Positions 52,783 through 61,258 of a stretch of DNA of 64,000 nucleotides are shown here, one piece after another. The position numbers were made by a program, and so were the translations under genes. The notes under the pieces were generated by a model. That model was not told the DNA's origin. It saw only the letters and a program-made list of their open reading frames with translations, and did no database searches. Position 1 is the first letter of the stretch. Every line of letters starts with the position of its first letter. Origin of the DNA: GCA-002793235 sp965267355 (lineage in GTDB: Bacteria > Bacteroidota > Bacteroidia > Flavobacteriales_E > Vicingaceae); assembly GCA_965267355.1 (NCBI GenBank), contig OZ253956.1, forward strand, positions 992,001-1,056,000, written 5' to 3'.

Positions 52783-53121
52783 TTATTTTTTCAATAAGTC
52801 CTCTATTTCTTCAGCATAGTCTAACGAATCGTCAACATAAAACGCTAGCTCAGGTGTGATTCTAAGTTGGTTTTTAATTCTTTTACCTAATTCACCTCTA
52901 ACCATTTTAGCATGAGAAGAAATCAAATCAACACATTCTTTTGGTTCCATCTTGCCAAATACACTTAAATATACTTTAGCAAAACTGAAGTCTGGTGCAA
53001 CCCTAACGGTGGTTACTGTTACCATAGTATTTGGAAACCAGTTGGCAGAATTTAATTGAAAAATAGTACCTATTTCTTTTTGCAATAACCTTGCTACTTT
53101 ATTTTGCCTTATCGAACTCAT
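52783..53121 (-). CDS. rbfA: Ribosome-binding factor A
   Basis: A 112-residue KH-fold protein that assists 30S subunit maturation. It starts SSIRQNKVARLLQKEIGTIF and includes VTVTTVRVAPDFSFAKVYLS and RITPELAFYVDDSLDYAEEI, all typical of RbfA. The -7 box TACCTTTG lies 4 bases before the ATG, so the message is probably leaderless. Confidence 0.95.
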   Translation of the reverse strand: MSSIRQNKVARLLQKEIGTIFQLNSANWFPNTMVTVTTVRVAPDFSFAKVYLSVFGKMEPKECVDLISSHAKMVRGELGKRIKNQLRITPELAFYVDDSLDYAEEIEDLLKK

Positions 53122-53125
53122 AAAA

Positions 53126-53133
53126 CAAAGGTA
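53126..53133 (-). promoter_or_regulatory. -7 promoter box of rbfA
   Basis: TACCTTTG on the minus strand matches TAnnTTTG, 4 bases before the start codon. Confidence 0.5.
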
Positions 53134-53226
53134 TTAAATAATAATTACGGTTGGGTTTTTAACATTTTTACTGTTGAAAAGTAAATTATTTTCTGCAAAA
53201 GCTATTTAATAAATTTACGCTTTAAA

Positions 53227-53883
53227 ATGAAAAAACACCTTCCATTAATCCTCTTGTTTACAGTTATTTCTGCTGGCTGTTTTGCTCAGAGAAATCTTGA
53301 TTTTGAGCATTGGGATATCAATCACCTTGGTATAGATGAAGCATTGGAATGGATAAATGTTTGTGATGCCAGTAAATATGGAGCACCTCAGGTGTTGTTT
53401 AAAGAAGTAGATAATCCCGCTAACGGACTAGCAAGTGTAAAACTCAAAACGAAATACTGGAAAAAAGGTAAAGAATACCAATTAGACACATTGGTGGGGA
53501 CTTTGATGCAGCAAAGTAAATGTACTGAAAGACCTTCATCATTTCAATTTAGTTACCAGTCGTTTCCTAAAAAAGGAGATCAGATACTAATAGGGATTCA
53601 ATTAACTGCTACTGTAAGTGGAGAAAAAGTAATTGTTGGTGAGGGCTTTTTTACTTCAGCAGAAAAACAAAAAGACTGGAAGAAAATAAGCGTGGATGTT
53701 AATTATATTTCGGACATGCCCCCAACTGAAATAACAATAATGGCACTATCAAGTGCAAATGCAACCATAGTAAATGGCGAGTATGGTTATGCAAAAATTG
53801 GTTCTACTTTACTGGTAGATGATTTCCAGTTGATATTACCTGAACAGCAGCTAAGCTTAACATTGTTAAATTCTGTTAAATAA
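53227..53883 (+). CDS. Exported protein, PCMD-like carbohydrate-binding domain
   Basis: A 218-residue exported protein, signal near SAGCFAQ (could be a lipoprotein at Cys). The body has the order NLDFEHWD, SVKLKTKYWKKG, PSSFQFSYQSFPKKGDQILI, VDVNYISDMPPTEITIMALS and IGSTLLVDDFQLI. This resembles the putative carbohydrate metabolism (PCMD) jelly-roll domain in Bacteroidota. No sorting domain is present. The next gene encodes a type A secreted protein; the functions may be related but no direct proof is seen. Confidence 0.65.
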   Translation: MKKHLPLILLFTVISAGCFAQRNLDFEHWDINHLGIDEALEWINVCDASKYGAPQVLFKEVDNPANGLASVKLKTKYWKKGKEYQLDTLVGTLMQQSKCTERPSSFQFSYQSFPKKGDQILIGIQLTATVSGEKVIVGEGFFTSAEKQKDWKKISVDVNYISDMPPTEITIMALSSANATIVNGEYGYAKIGSTLLVDDFQLILPEQQLSLTLLNSVK

Positions 53884-53958
53884 TTCTATTTTCTGTTAAG
53901 TAGTTGTGTTTTAGCAAGGTATCTATTAATTTAGCTACCAAAACCAAAACCTTATATT

Positions 53959-55080
53959 ATGAAAAAAACTTTACTTTCTTTATTAATGATTGGTGCTGTA
54001 GGTGTATATACCTCTTATGCACAAATTACGTTACTCGATACCGATATAGTTGGTATGGGAGATAATGTAGAAGTAGCGAATGATACTACTCCAAGTGTTA
54101 CTATTGGTCCTAGCGGGGCAAGTCAAACATGGAATTTTGCAGGGCTAAACGACCATGGGTCAGATACGATGAGATTTAGAGATCCTGCTACTTATCCAAG
54201 TAGTGGTAATCACCCTCTTGCAAATTTAGGAATGACCGATACAGATGAAGACAGCACTTGGATGTTTTTAAATAAAAGTGTTTCAGGCTTGTTTATAGTA
54301 GGAATGCATGTTGTACAAAGTGGGCAAGCAGTAGATTTACCTGTAGCAGGAACCATTATTACGTTTCCATCTACTATGGGGACTAATTTTAATGGAACTT
54401 GGAATGGAGTTTTAGTAACATTCCCAGTTGGACAAGATCCAGACGGGCCTGGACCACACGGAACGGTTGATTCATTACGAGTAACAAGAGAAACGTATAC
54501 CAATAGTGATGTTGATGCCTGGGGTAACGTTACTACACCATTTGGAACTTTTGCTTCTTTAAGGCAAAATGTATTGACTGAAGATGCTGACACTACCTGG
54601 CAATATGTTAATGGACAGTGGGAAGTGATGAGTACTACAACACAAAATTTTTTAGCATTTGTTGGTGTTAATCAACCTAAGTTTGAATACGATACTACTA
54701 GAACAGCAAGGTGGTGGACGAATGATCCAGCTGCTAAATTCCCTGTAGTAGAAATGGACTACGAAGCAAATGGAACGGTAAATAGTGTTGAGTGGCAAAA
54801 GACTTCACCAACAACTGGAGTAACAGAAAATAATCTTGCTTCAGCTCGTGTGGATCTATTCCCTAACCCTGCTAAAAACAATATCACTATTTCTACCGAA
54901 ATTACAAATGGAGTTATTGAAATTTTAGACGTTACAGGAAAAATTGTAGCTACTACAAGAATAAATAGTTCCAACACTAACCTTAATATTAGTAACTTAA
55001 ATAGTAGCATTTATTTTTACAACGTAAAAGATGCTACTGGAACAATTGTTTACACCAACAAGTTTGTGGTTAGTAAATAA
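53959..55080 (+). CDS. Secreted protein with T9SS type A sorting domain
   Basis: A 373-residue exported protein (signal ending TSYAQ). The body (IVGMGDNVEVANDTTPSVTI, SQTWNFAGLNDHGSDTMRF, VTTPFGTFASLRQNVLTE) is related to the product of 35407-36387. The C-terminal type A domain shows RVDLFPNPAKNNITISTEI, EILDVTGKIVATTR and SSIYFYNVKDATG. No catalytic motif is recognised. A bidirectional terminator follows. Confidence 0.87.
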   Translation: MKKTLLSLLMIGAVGVYTSYAQITLLDTDIVGMGDNVEVANDTTPSVTIGPSGASQTWNFAGLNDHGSDTMRFRDPATYPSSGNHPLANLGMTDTDEDSTWMFLNKSVSGLFIVGMHVVQSGQAVDLPVAGTIITFPSTMGTNFNGTWNGVLVTFPVGQDPDGPGPHGTVDSLRVTRETYTNSDVDAWGNVTTPFGTFASLRQNVLTEDADTTWQYVNGQWEVMSTTTQNFLAFVGVNQPKFEYDTTRTARWWTNDPAAKFPVVEMDYEANGTVNSVEWQKTSPTTGVTENNLASARVDLFPNPAKNNITISTEITNGVIEILDVTGKIVATTRINSSNTNLNISNLNSSIYFYNVKDATGTIVYTNKFVVSK

Positions 55081-55101
55081 TTCACTTTTATTAAATATTT
55101 A

Positions 55102-55136
55102 AAAAGCACTATCATTTCGATAGTGCTTTTGTTTTT
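55102..55136. terminator. Bidirectional intrinsic terminator
   Basis: AAAAGCACTATC (55102-55113) pairs perfectly with GATAGTGCTTTT (55119-55130) around a 5-base loop, with T-rich sequence after it. It serves both the type A protein gene and hflX. Confidence 0.88.
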
Positions 55137-56334
55137 AATACAATAACTGATTAGGGTAGATCTGTAAGTGCATGTTTTTGATAATATCATAAAATAGCTC
55201 TTTCATTTCGTCAATGTTTTGCTTTTTAGCAGCAGAGATATATACAGTTGGAGTATCTGTTTTCCCCATCCACATCTTTTTTAAATCGTCTAACGAATAA
55301 TTTTCACGGGTTTTAGGTAATAAATCATCCTCATCTTTCTTCACGTAAGTAAAAGCATCAATTTTGTTAAACACCATTATGGTAGGTTTATCTAAAGCGC
55401 CTAAATCTTTTAAGGTTTCATTTACTACTCTAATATGGTCTTCAAAATTAGAGTGTGAAATATCTACCACATGTACTAAAACATCTGCATCTTTTACTTC
55501 ATCTAAGGTAGATTTAAAAGACTCTACCAAGTGGTGAGGCAGTTTCCTGATAAACCCAACAGTATCGGTTAATAAAAATGGCAAGTTTTTAATTACTACT
55601 TTTCTAATGGTGGTATCTAAAGTTGCAAAAAGTTTATTTTCAGCAAACACATCAGACTTACTCAACATATTCATAATGGTAGATTTCCCTACATTAGTAT
55701 AACCTACCAATGCAACTCTAACCATTTGCATTCTTTGCTTACGCTGATTTTGTTTTTGCTTATCAATCTTTTTTAATTTTTCCTTAAGGTGAGCTATCTT
55801 TTGTGTGATGATTCGTCTATCAGTTTCAATCTGAGTTTCTCCAGGCCCTCGCATTCCTGCTCCTCCACCTTTTTGTCTGTCAAGGTGAGTCCACATTCTA
55901 GTTAATCGAGGCATTAAATATTGATATTGAGCTAATTCTACCTGAGTACGTGCATGAGCAGTTTGTGCTCTTGTAGCAAAAATGTCAAGAATTAGATTAC
56001 TTCTATCTAATATTTTACATTTAAACTCCCGTTCAATATTTCTGAATTGTGATGGAGATAACTCATCATCAAAAATTACAATATCAACTTCATTTTCAGT
56101 TACAAATTGATAGACATCATTCATTTTACCTTTACCTATAAAGGTTTTTGGATGAGGGTTGTCTAATTTTTGAGTAAAACGTTGAAGTGTTTTTACACCA
56201 GCAGTTTCTGCTAAAAATGCTAATTCGTCCAAATATTCAATAGTAGTTTTCTCATCCTGATCTCGAGTGGTTACCCCAACCAAAACGGCTGTTTCAACTA
56301 TCCTTTCCGAACTTGTTTGAAATTTTTTCTTCAA
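55135..56334 (-). CDS. hflX: GTPase HflX
   Basis: A 399-residue ribosome-associated GTPase that splits stalled ribosomes. The N-terminal HflX domain includes TVLVGVTTRDQDEKTTIEYL-like sequence, KTFIGKGKMNDV and VDIVIFDDELSPSQFRNIE, then a coiled-coil linker with GPGETQIETDRRII. The G domain has GYTNVGKST (G1), DTTIRKV (G2), LLTDTVGFIRKLPHHL (G3) and NKID (G4). It lies 12 bases downstream of a small membrane protein gene and is likely co-transcribed. Confidence 0.96.
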   Translation of the reverse strand: MKKKFQTSSERIVETAVLVGVTTRDQDEKTTIEYLDELAFLAETAGVKTLQRFTQKLDNPHPKTFIGKGKMNDVYQFVTENEVDIVIFDDELSPSQFRNIEREFKCKILDRSNLILDIFATRAQTAHARTQVELAQYQYLMPRLTRMWTHLDRQKGGGAGMRGPGETQIETDRRIITQKIAHLKEKLKKIDKQKQNQRKQRMQMVRVALVGYTNVGKSTIMNMLSKSDVFAENKLFATLDTTIRKVVIKNLPFLLTDTVGFIRKLPHHLVESFKSTLDEVKDADVLVHVVDISHSNFEDHIRVVNETLKDLGALDKPTIMVFNKIDAFTYVKKDEDDLLPKTRENYSLDDLKKMWMGKTDTPTVYISAAKKQNIDEMKELFYDIIKNMHLQIYPNQLLY

Positions 56335-56346
56335 TTCAACTACCTA

Positions 56347-56784
56347 TTAAAACCAACCTCTACCCATGGCATAAGGTTTAATTAATCCAGCCCAAATAAT
56401 CAATAATAATGCTAAGGTGTAAAAAAGTGCACCTTTTTTATGCTTTGCAGCATCAGTTGTTGCTTTCTTTGCTTTTACTCTACCTACTGTAATTAATGCT
56501 ACCGCCAAAAGCATTACAATTAAGTGTTCTAATGACCAAAAACGAGCTGTAGCATCTTTCATGGCGAAGCTCATATTGCCAAAAACGATGCTCCAACCAT
56601 TAATAAAATAAAGAACTAACCCTATTAATGCCTGAATGTGTGTAAACGATAACAGCATAATGGCTACTATGTTATCTGATTTTTGAAAAGGTTTTTTACC
56701 AAACCAACCGTTAAAAGATTTTATTATTGCTATTAATAAAAACAGTAATACTAACCATCTTAATCCTGAGTGTGCATGTAACAT
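56347..56784 (-). CDS. Small integral membrane protein, cytochrome b-like, function unknown
   Basis: From the ATG at 56784 the 145-residue protein starts MLHAHSGLRWLVLLFLLIAI and has four predicted membrane helices with several conserved-looking histidines (HAHSGLRW, SFTHIQALIGL, WSLEHLIVML). Histidines spaced this way in helices could bind haem, but I cannot prove it. An ATG 16 codons upstream is less likely, since the -7 box TACCTTTG (56808-56815) would lie inside that extension. hflX follows after 12 bases. Confidence 0.75.
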   Translation of the reverse strand: MLHAHSGLRWLVLLFLLIAIIKSFNGWFGKKPFQKSDNIVAIMLLSFTHIQALIGLVLYFINGWSIVFGNMSFAMKDATARFWSLEHLIVMLLAVALITVGRVKAKKATTDAAKHKKGALFYTLALLLIIWAGLIKPYAMGRGWF

Positions 56785-56807
56785 ATTTATTATTTTAGGT
56801 GATTTGA

Positions 56808-56815
56808 CAAAGGTA
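56808..56815 (-). promoter_or_regulatory. -7 promoter box of the membrane protein-hflX pair
   Basis: TACCTTTG on the minus strand matches TAnnTTTG, 23 bases before the ATG at 56784. Confidence 0.5.
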
Positions 56816-56844
56816 ACCAAAAGCAGCACCATTCATCATAAAGC

Positions 56845-56877
56845 TTGAATTTTTTTAAGATTAAAACACTATTTTTG
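56845..56877 (+). promoter_or_regulatory. Promoter of the amidohydrolase operon
   Basis: TTG (56845-56847) and TATTTTTG (56870-56877) with 22 bases between fit the Bacteroidetes consensus; the ATG is 25 bases downstream. Confidence 0.6.
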
Positions 56878-56902
56878 GGGCTTTCAATTAAATTAGATTT
56901 GC

Positions 56903-59900
56903 ATGAAGAATTTGCTTCTTTTTCTTTTCCTTACAGTAAATTTCTTGTCATCAGCTCAGGAAACATTTAATATAAACGGAACACATCATAAAATTGATAA
57001 TTATTATGCATTTAAAAATGCTACGATTTATATTGACTACCAAACTAAACTAGAGGGAGCTACACTTTTAATTAAAGAAGATAAAGTTGTGGCTGTTGAT
57101 GCGAACAATAAAATTACCATTCCTGAAAACACCGTTATTTTCGATTTAGAGGGCAAATTTATTTACCCTTCATTAATTGATTTGTATAGCAATTATGGAA
57201 TGCCTGAAATAAAGAAAAGCACAACACCCCAATATGGTCCTCAGTTTGAAAATAAGAATAAACAAGCCATTAATTGGAATCAGGCCATTAAACCTGAAGT
57301 TGAAGCTGGGAAACTTTTTACGGTTAACGATAAAAAAGCTGAAGAGTTAAGAAAATTGGGGTTTGGAACGGTGCTAACCCATCAGAAAGATGGTATAATG
57401 AGAGGGACTTCTACATTTGTTACGCTTGCTAATAATAAAGCCAATAGTGTGATGCTACAACATAAAGTAGCAGGACACTTATCTTTCAATAAAGGAACCT
57501 CAACCCAAGATTATCCAGGTTCGTTAATGGGGATGATTGCATTAATCAGACAAACTTATTATGATGCAGACTGGTTGTATAACAACAAAAAATCTAAAGA
57601 GTACAACATTTCTTTACTCTCTATTATTGATAATTGGGGCATGCCTCAAATTTTTGAAGCTAATGACAAATTAAACATTTTAAGAGCAGATAAAGTAGGT
57701 GACGAGTTTGAGCTGCAATATATTTTTAAAGGTAAAGGAGATGAGTATCAAAGAATAAATGAAATCAAAGCAACTGAAGGTAAGTTAATTGTACCTGTTA
57801 ACTTTCATAAACCTTACGATGTAGAAGACCCTTATGATGCTTTATTGGTTAATTATTCTGATGTGAAGAATTGGGAGTTAGCACCATTTAATCTGGGCAT
57901 TATTGCCAATAGTGGTATTGATTTTTGCATTACTACTTCAGATTTAAAAGACAAAAAAGTTTTCTTTAAAAACTTACAAAAAGCCATCAAGAGTGGTCTT
58001 TCAGAACAAGATGCTTTAAAAGCATTAACCTACAACCCTGCTAATTTTATCGACCAATATAATAAAGTAGGTAGTCTTGAGAAAGATAAACTGGCCAACT
58101 TTATTATTTGTTCTAAACCTTTATTTGATAAACAAAACACAATCTATGAAAATTGGATACAAGGTAAAAAGTATGTGATTAAAGATTACAATAAATTGGA
58201 TGTTACGGGTACTTATGACCTTAACATTAATGGAAAAATTTATACCGTTAATGTTAAAGGAGCTGATAAACCTAAAGGGTTTATTGAGGCTATTAAAGGT
58301 AAAGATACTACTAAAATTAAAGTAAACGTTGCAGTAGAAAGTCATAGTGTAACCTTAAACTTTAACCCAAATGATGAATTTCAGAAATCGACTATCAGAC
58401 TAAGTGGTGTAATAAGTACCAATGGTGGCATTTGGGATGGTAACGCACAATTAGGTGATGGAAGTTGGACTAAATGGTCAGCTATTAAAAAGAAAGATAA
58501 GACAGAAAAAGAAAAACCTAAAAAAGAAAATTCGGACTCATTAATTGTTCCTAGAATTCAATATCCTAATATGGCTTATGGTTTTGATTCTTTGCCAAAA
58601 GCAGAAACAATTATCATTAAAGGAGCTACCGTTTGGACGAATGAAGCAGAAGGTATTTTAAAGAACACTGATGTTTTATTGCAAAACGGAAAAATTGCTG
58701 TCATTGGTAAAAATTTAACAGCCGAAGGGGCAAAAATTATTGATGGTAAAAACAAGCACCTTTCTGCAGGAATAATAGATGAACATTCGCACATTGCAAT
58801 TAGCAGAGGAGTAAATGAATGCACACAAGCAGTTACTGCTGAAGTGAGTATTGCTGATGTTATCAATTCTGATGATATAAATATTTATCGTCAATTAGCG
58901 GGAGGAGTAACAGCTGCTCAATTGTTACACGGCTCTTGTAACCCTATTGGTGGTCAGTCAGGCTTAATCAAATTAAGATGGGGAAGTGCTCCAGAACAAA
59001 TGAAAATTAGAGATACCACCGCTTTTATCAAGTTTGCACTCGGTGAAAATGTAAAACAATCTAACTGGGGGCAATTTAATACCAAGCGTTTTCCTCAAAC
59101 CAGAATGGGCGTGGAGCAAGTATATTACGATGCATTTATCAGAGCAAAAGAATATCAAAGAAAATGGAATGAATTTGCAGCAATTCCTCAAAAAGATAGA
59201 GCTAAGGTTATTGCTCCTCGCATTGATTTAGAGTTGGAAACAATTAATGAGATTTTAAATTCAGAAAGATTTATTTCTTGTCACTCTTACCAACAAGGAG
59301 AAATAAATATGCTGATGCATGTTGCTGATTCTATGGGCTTTACAGTTAATACCTTTACACATATTTTAGAGGGATATAAAGTGGCTGAGAAAATGAAAAA
59401 GCATGGCGCTGGAGGTTCTACTTTTAGTGACTGGTGGGCATATAAATTTGAGGTAAATGATGCTATTCCTTATAATGGTGCAATTATGCATAAACAAGGT
59501 GTGCTTACTGCTTTTAATTCTGACGATGCTGAAATGGGAAGAAGATTAAATCAGGAAGCAGCGAAAGCAGTTAAGTATGGAGGGGTTAGTGAAGAAGAAG
59601 CATTAAAATTTGTAACCCTTAACCCTGCTAAATTATTACACTTAGACCACAGAATGGGGAGCATAAAAGTTGGAAAAGATGCAGATGTTGTATTATGGTC
59701 AGATAATCCATTGTCTATTTATGCTAAAGTAGAAAAAACCATCATAGATGGAGCTATTTATTTTGACATTGAAAAAGATGAAGAAAGACAAAAAGCTAAT
59801 CAGGCAGAAAAAGCTCGTATTATCGAAAAAATGATAAAGGCTAAAAAAGGGGGAGAAAAAACTCAACCTGTTAAAAGTAAAAAACCAAGACTGTATCATT

Positions 59901-59920
59901 GTGATTCAGTTGGAGATTAA
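56903..59920 (+). CDS. Exported double-domain amidohydrolase
   Basis: A 1005-residue exported protein (signal ending FLSSAQ) with two amidohydrolase-like domains. In the first (about 35-435) the position of the usual metal-binding HxH reads LIDLYSNYGMPE, so it is probably inactive. The second (about 565-965) has IIDEHSHIAISRG with HSH, then SCHSYQQGE, FTHILEGYK and FNSDDAEMGRR, a complete set of likely metal ligands. A lysine-rich tail follows. Relatives cleave imides, peptidic amides or similar bonds; the substrate is unknown. The next gene, 6 bases downstream, encodes a third related domain. Confidence 0.88.
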   Translation: MKNLLLFLFLTVNFLSSAQETFNINGTHHKIDNYYAFKNATIYIDYQTKLEGATLLIKEDKVVAVDANNKITIPENTVIFDLEGKFIYPSLIDLYSNYGMPEIKKSTTPQYGPQFENKNKQAINWNQAIKPEVEAGKLFTVNDKKAEELRKLGFGTVLTHQKDGIMRGTSTFVTLANNKANSVMLQHKVAGHLSFNKGTSTQDYPGSLMGMIALIRQTYYDADWLYNNKKSKEYNISLLSIIDNWGMPQIFEANDKLNILRADKVGDEFELQYIFKGKGDEYQRINEIKATEGKLIVPVNFHKPYDVEDPYDALLVNYSDVKNWELAPFNLGIIANSGIDFCITTSDLKDKKVFFKNLQKAIKSGLSEQDALKALTYNPANFIDQYNKVGSLEKDKLANFIICSKPLFDKQNTIYENWIQGKKYVIKDYNKLDVTGTYDLNINGKIYTVNVKGADKPKGFIEAIKGKDTTKIKVNVAVESHSVTLNFNPNDEFQKSTIRLSGVISTNGGIWDGNAQLGDGSWTKWSAIKKKDKTEKEKPKKENSDSLIVPRIQYPNMAYGFDSLPKAETIIIKGATVWTNEAEGILKNTDVLLQNGKIAVIGKNLTAEGAKIIDGKNKHLSAGIIDEHSHIAISRGVNECTQAVTAEVSIADVINSDDINIYRQLAGGVTAAQLLHGSCNPIGGQSGLIKLRWGSAPEQMKIRDTTAFIKFALGENVKQSNWGQFNTKRFPQTRMGVEQVYYDAFIRAKEYQRKWNEFAAIPQKDRAKVIAPRIDLELETINEILNSERFISCHSYQQGEINMLMHVADSMGFTVNTFTHILEGYKVAEKMKKHGAGGSTFSDWWAYKFEVNDAIPYNGAIMHKQGVLTAFNSDDAEMGRRLNQEAAKAVKYGGVSEEEALKFVTLNPAKLLHLDHRMGSIKVGKDADVVLWSDNPLSIYAKVEKTIIDGAIYFDIEKDEERQKANQAEKARIIEKMIKAKKGGEKTQPVKSKKPRLYHCDSVGD

Positions 59921-59926
59921 ATTGAT

Positions 59927-61213
59927 ATGATGATGAGGAATTTATATCTTACAATATTTCTTTTTACGGCATTAATAGGTAATGCTCAAATAGAAACACC
60001 TGCTCTAAAGCAAACTAAAAAAATATTATTGCTTAATGGGATGGCACATATTGGTAATGGTAAAGTCATTAAAAACTCTGCCATATCAATAGTTGATGGT
60101 AAACTGGGGATGGTAGCAAATGCAGCAGCAATTAAAATCGATTTTTCCCAATTTGATACCGTAGTTTCTCTTAAAGGAAAACATGTTTATCCAGGTATAA
60201 TTGCTCCTAATTCTACCTTAGGGTTAACTGAAATAGGTGCGGTAAGGGCTACAAGAGATTATAGTGAAGTAGGAACTTTCAAACCTCATGTGAGAAGTGT
60301 AATAGCTTATAACACCGAATCCAAAGTAACCACTACCATTAGGAGTAATGGCGTATTAATGGGGCAAATTACTCCCCGTAGTGGGATAATTTCAGGAACA
60401 TCTTCAATTGTACAGTTTGATGCATGGAATTGGGAAGATGCAATTATAAAAGAAGATGATGGTATTCACTTGAATTGGGTTAGAATGTATTTGTGGTGGA
60501 AAGGAGAGAAGAATAAAAATTATGCAAAAAGTATTGCTGCTCTAAACCATTTTTTTGCGGACGCTTTAGCATATTCAAAAGTAAAAGAACACCAGGAAAA
60601 GAACATCCGATTTGAAGCTATGCGAGGTTTATTTGATGGTACTAAAACGCTTTATGTACATGCAGATTTTGTGAAAGAACTGACAGAAGCAATTAACTTT
60701 TCTAAAAAACATGAGGTAAAAAAGATGGTGATTGTTGGTGGTTATGATTCATGGATGATTACTGATATGCTAAAGGAGAACAATGTTGCGGTTATATTAA
60801 AAAGAGTACATTCATTACCTGAAAGGCAAGAAGATGATGTGAATTTACCTTACAAATTGCCACACCTATTGTTTGATGCTGAGGTTTTATTTTGTTTAGA
60901 GAATTCGGGAGACATGGAAGCAATGGGGACTCGTAACTTGCCGTTTTATGCTGGTACTGCTACTACTTATGGTTTAGATAAAGAAGAGGCTTTAAAACTA
61001 ATCACCTTAAATACAGCTAAGATTTTAGGAATAGATGAAACCTGTGGTAGTTTGGAATCAGGAAAAGATGCTACGTTATTTATATCGAAAGGTGATGCCT
61101 TGGATATGAGAACAAATGATGTAATAGCTGCATTTATCCAAGGGCGTTTGATTGATTTAGACAACCATCAAAAGAAATTGTACAGGAAGTATAGTGGAAA
61201 GTATGAGAATTAA
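59927..61213 (+). CDS. Exported amidohydrolase-like protein, probably inactive
   Basis: A 428-residue exported protein (signal ending LIGNAQ). It is similar to the first domain of the preceding protein. The composite-domain strands (ILLLNGMAHIGNGKVIKNSA) and the C-terminal EALKLITLNTAKILGIDETC are typical of the family. At the HxH position it has IIAPNSTLGLTEIG without histidines, so metal binding is doubtful. It probably works as partner of the 1005-residue protein in the periplasm or outer membrane. Confidence 0.85.
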   Translation: MMMRNLYLTIFLFTALIGNAQIETPALKQTKKILLLNGMAHIGNGKVIKNSAISIVDGKLGMVANAAAIKIDFSQFDTVVSLKGKHVYPGIIAPNSTLGLTEIGAVRATRDYSEVGTFKPHVRSVIAYNTESKVTTTIRSNGVLMGQITPRSGIISGTSSIVQFDAWNWEDAIIKEDDGIHLNWVRMYLWWKGEKNKNYAKSIAALNHFFADALAYSKVKEHQEKNIRFEAMRGLFDGTKTLYVHADFVKELTEAINFSKKHEVKKMVIVGGYDSWMITDMLKENNVAVILKRVHSLPERQEDDVNLPYKLPHLLFDAEVLFCLENSGDMEAMGTRNLPFYAGTATTYGLDKEEALKLITLNTAKILGIDETCGSLESGKDATLFISKGDALDMRTNDVIAAFIQGRLIDLDNHQKKLYRKYSGKYEN

Positions 61214-61246
61214 TATTTTCTATTAGTCCATTTTCGTACAAAAAAC

Positions 61247-61254
61247 TACTTTTG
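61247..61254 (+). promoter_or_regulatory. -7 promoter box of glyS
   Basis: TACTTTTG matches TAnnTTTG and ends 4 bases before the glyS ATG, implying a leaderless message. Confidence 0.5.
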
Positions 61255-61258
61255 CCGA

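Noticed and set aside
56894..56901. TAGATTTG as promoter box of the amidohydrolase gene
   Set aside because: It is one base before the ATG, so transcription would begin inside the gene. A better box with a TTG at -33 exists at 56845-56877.
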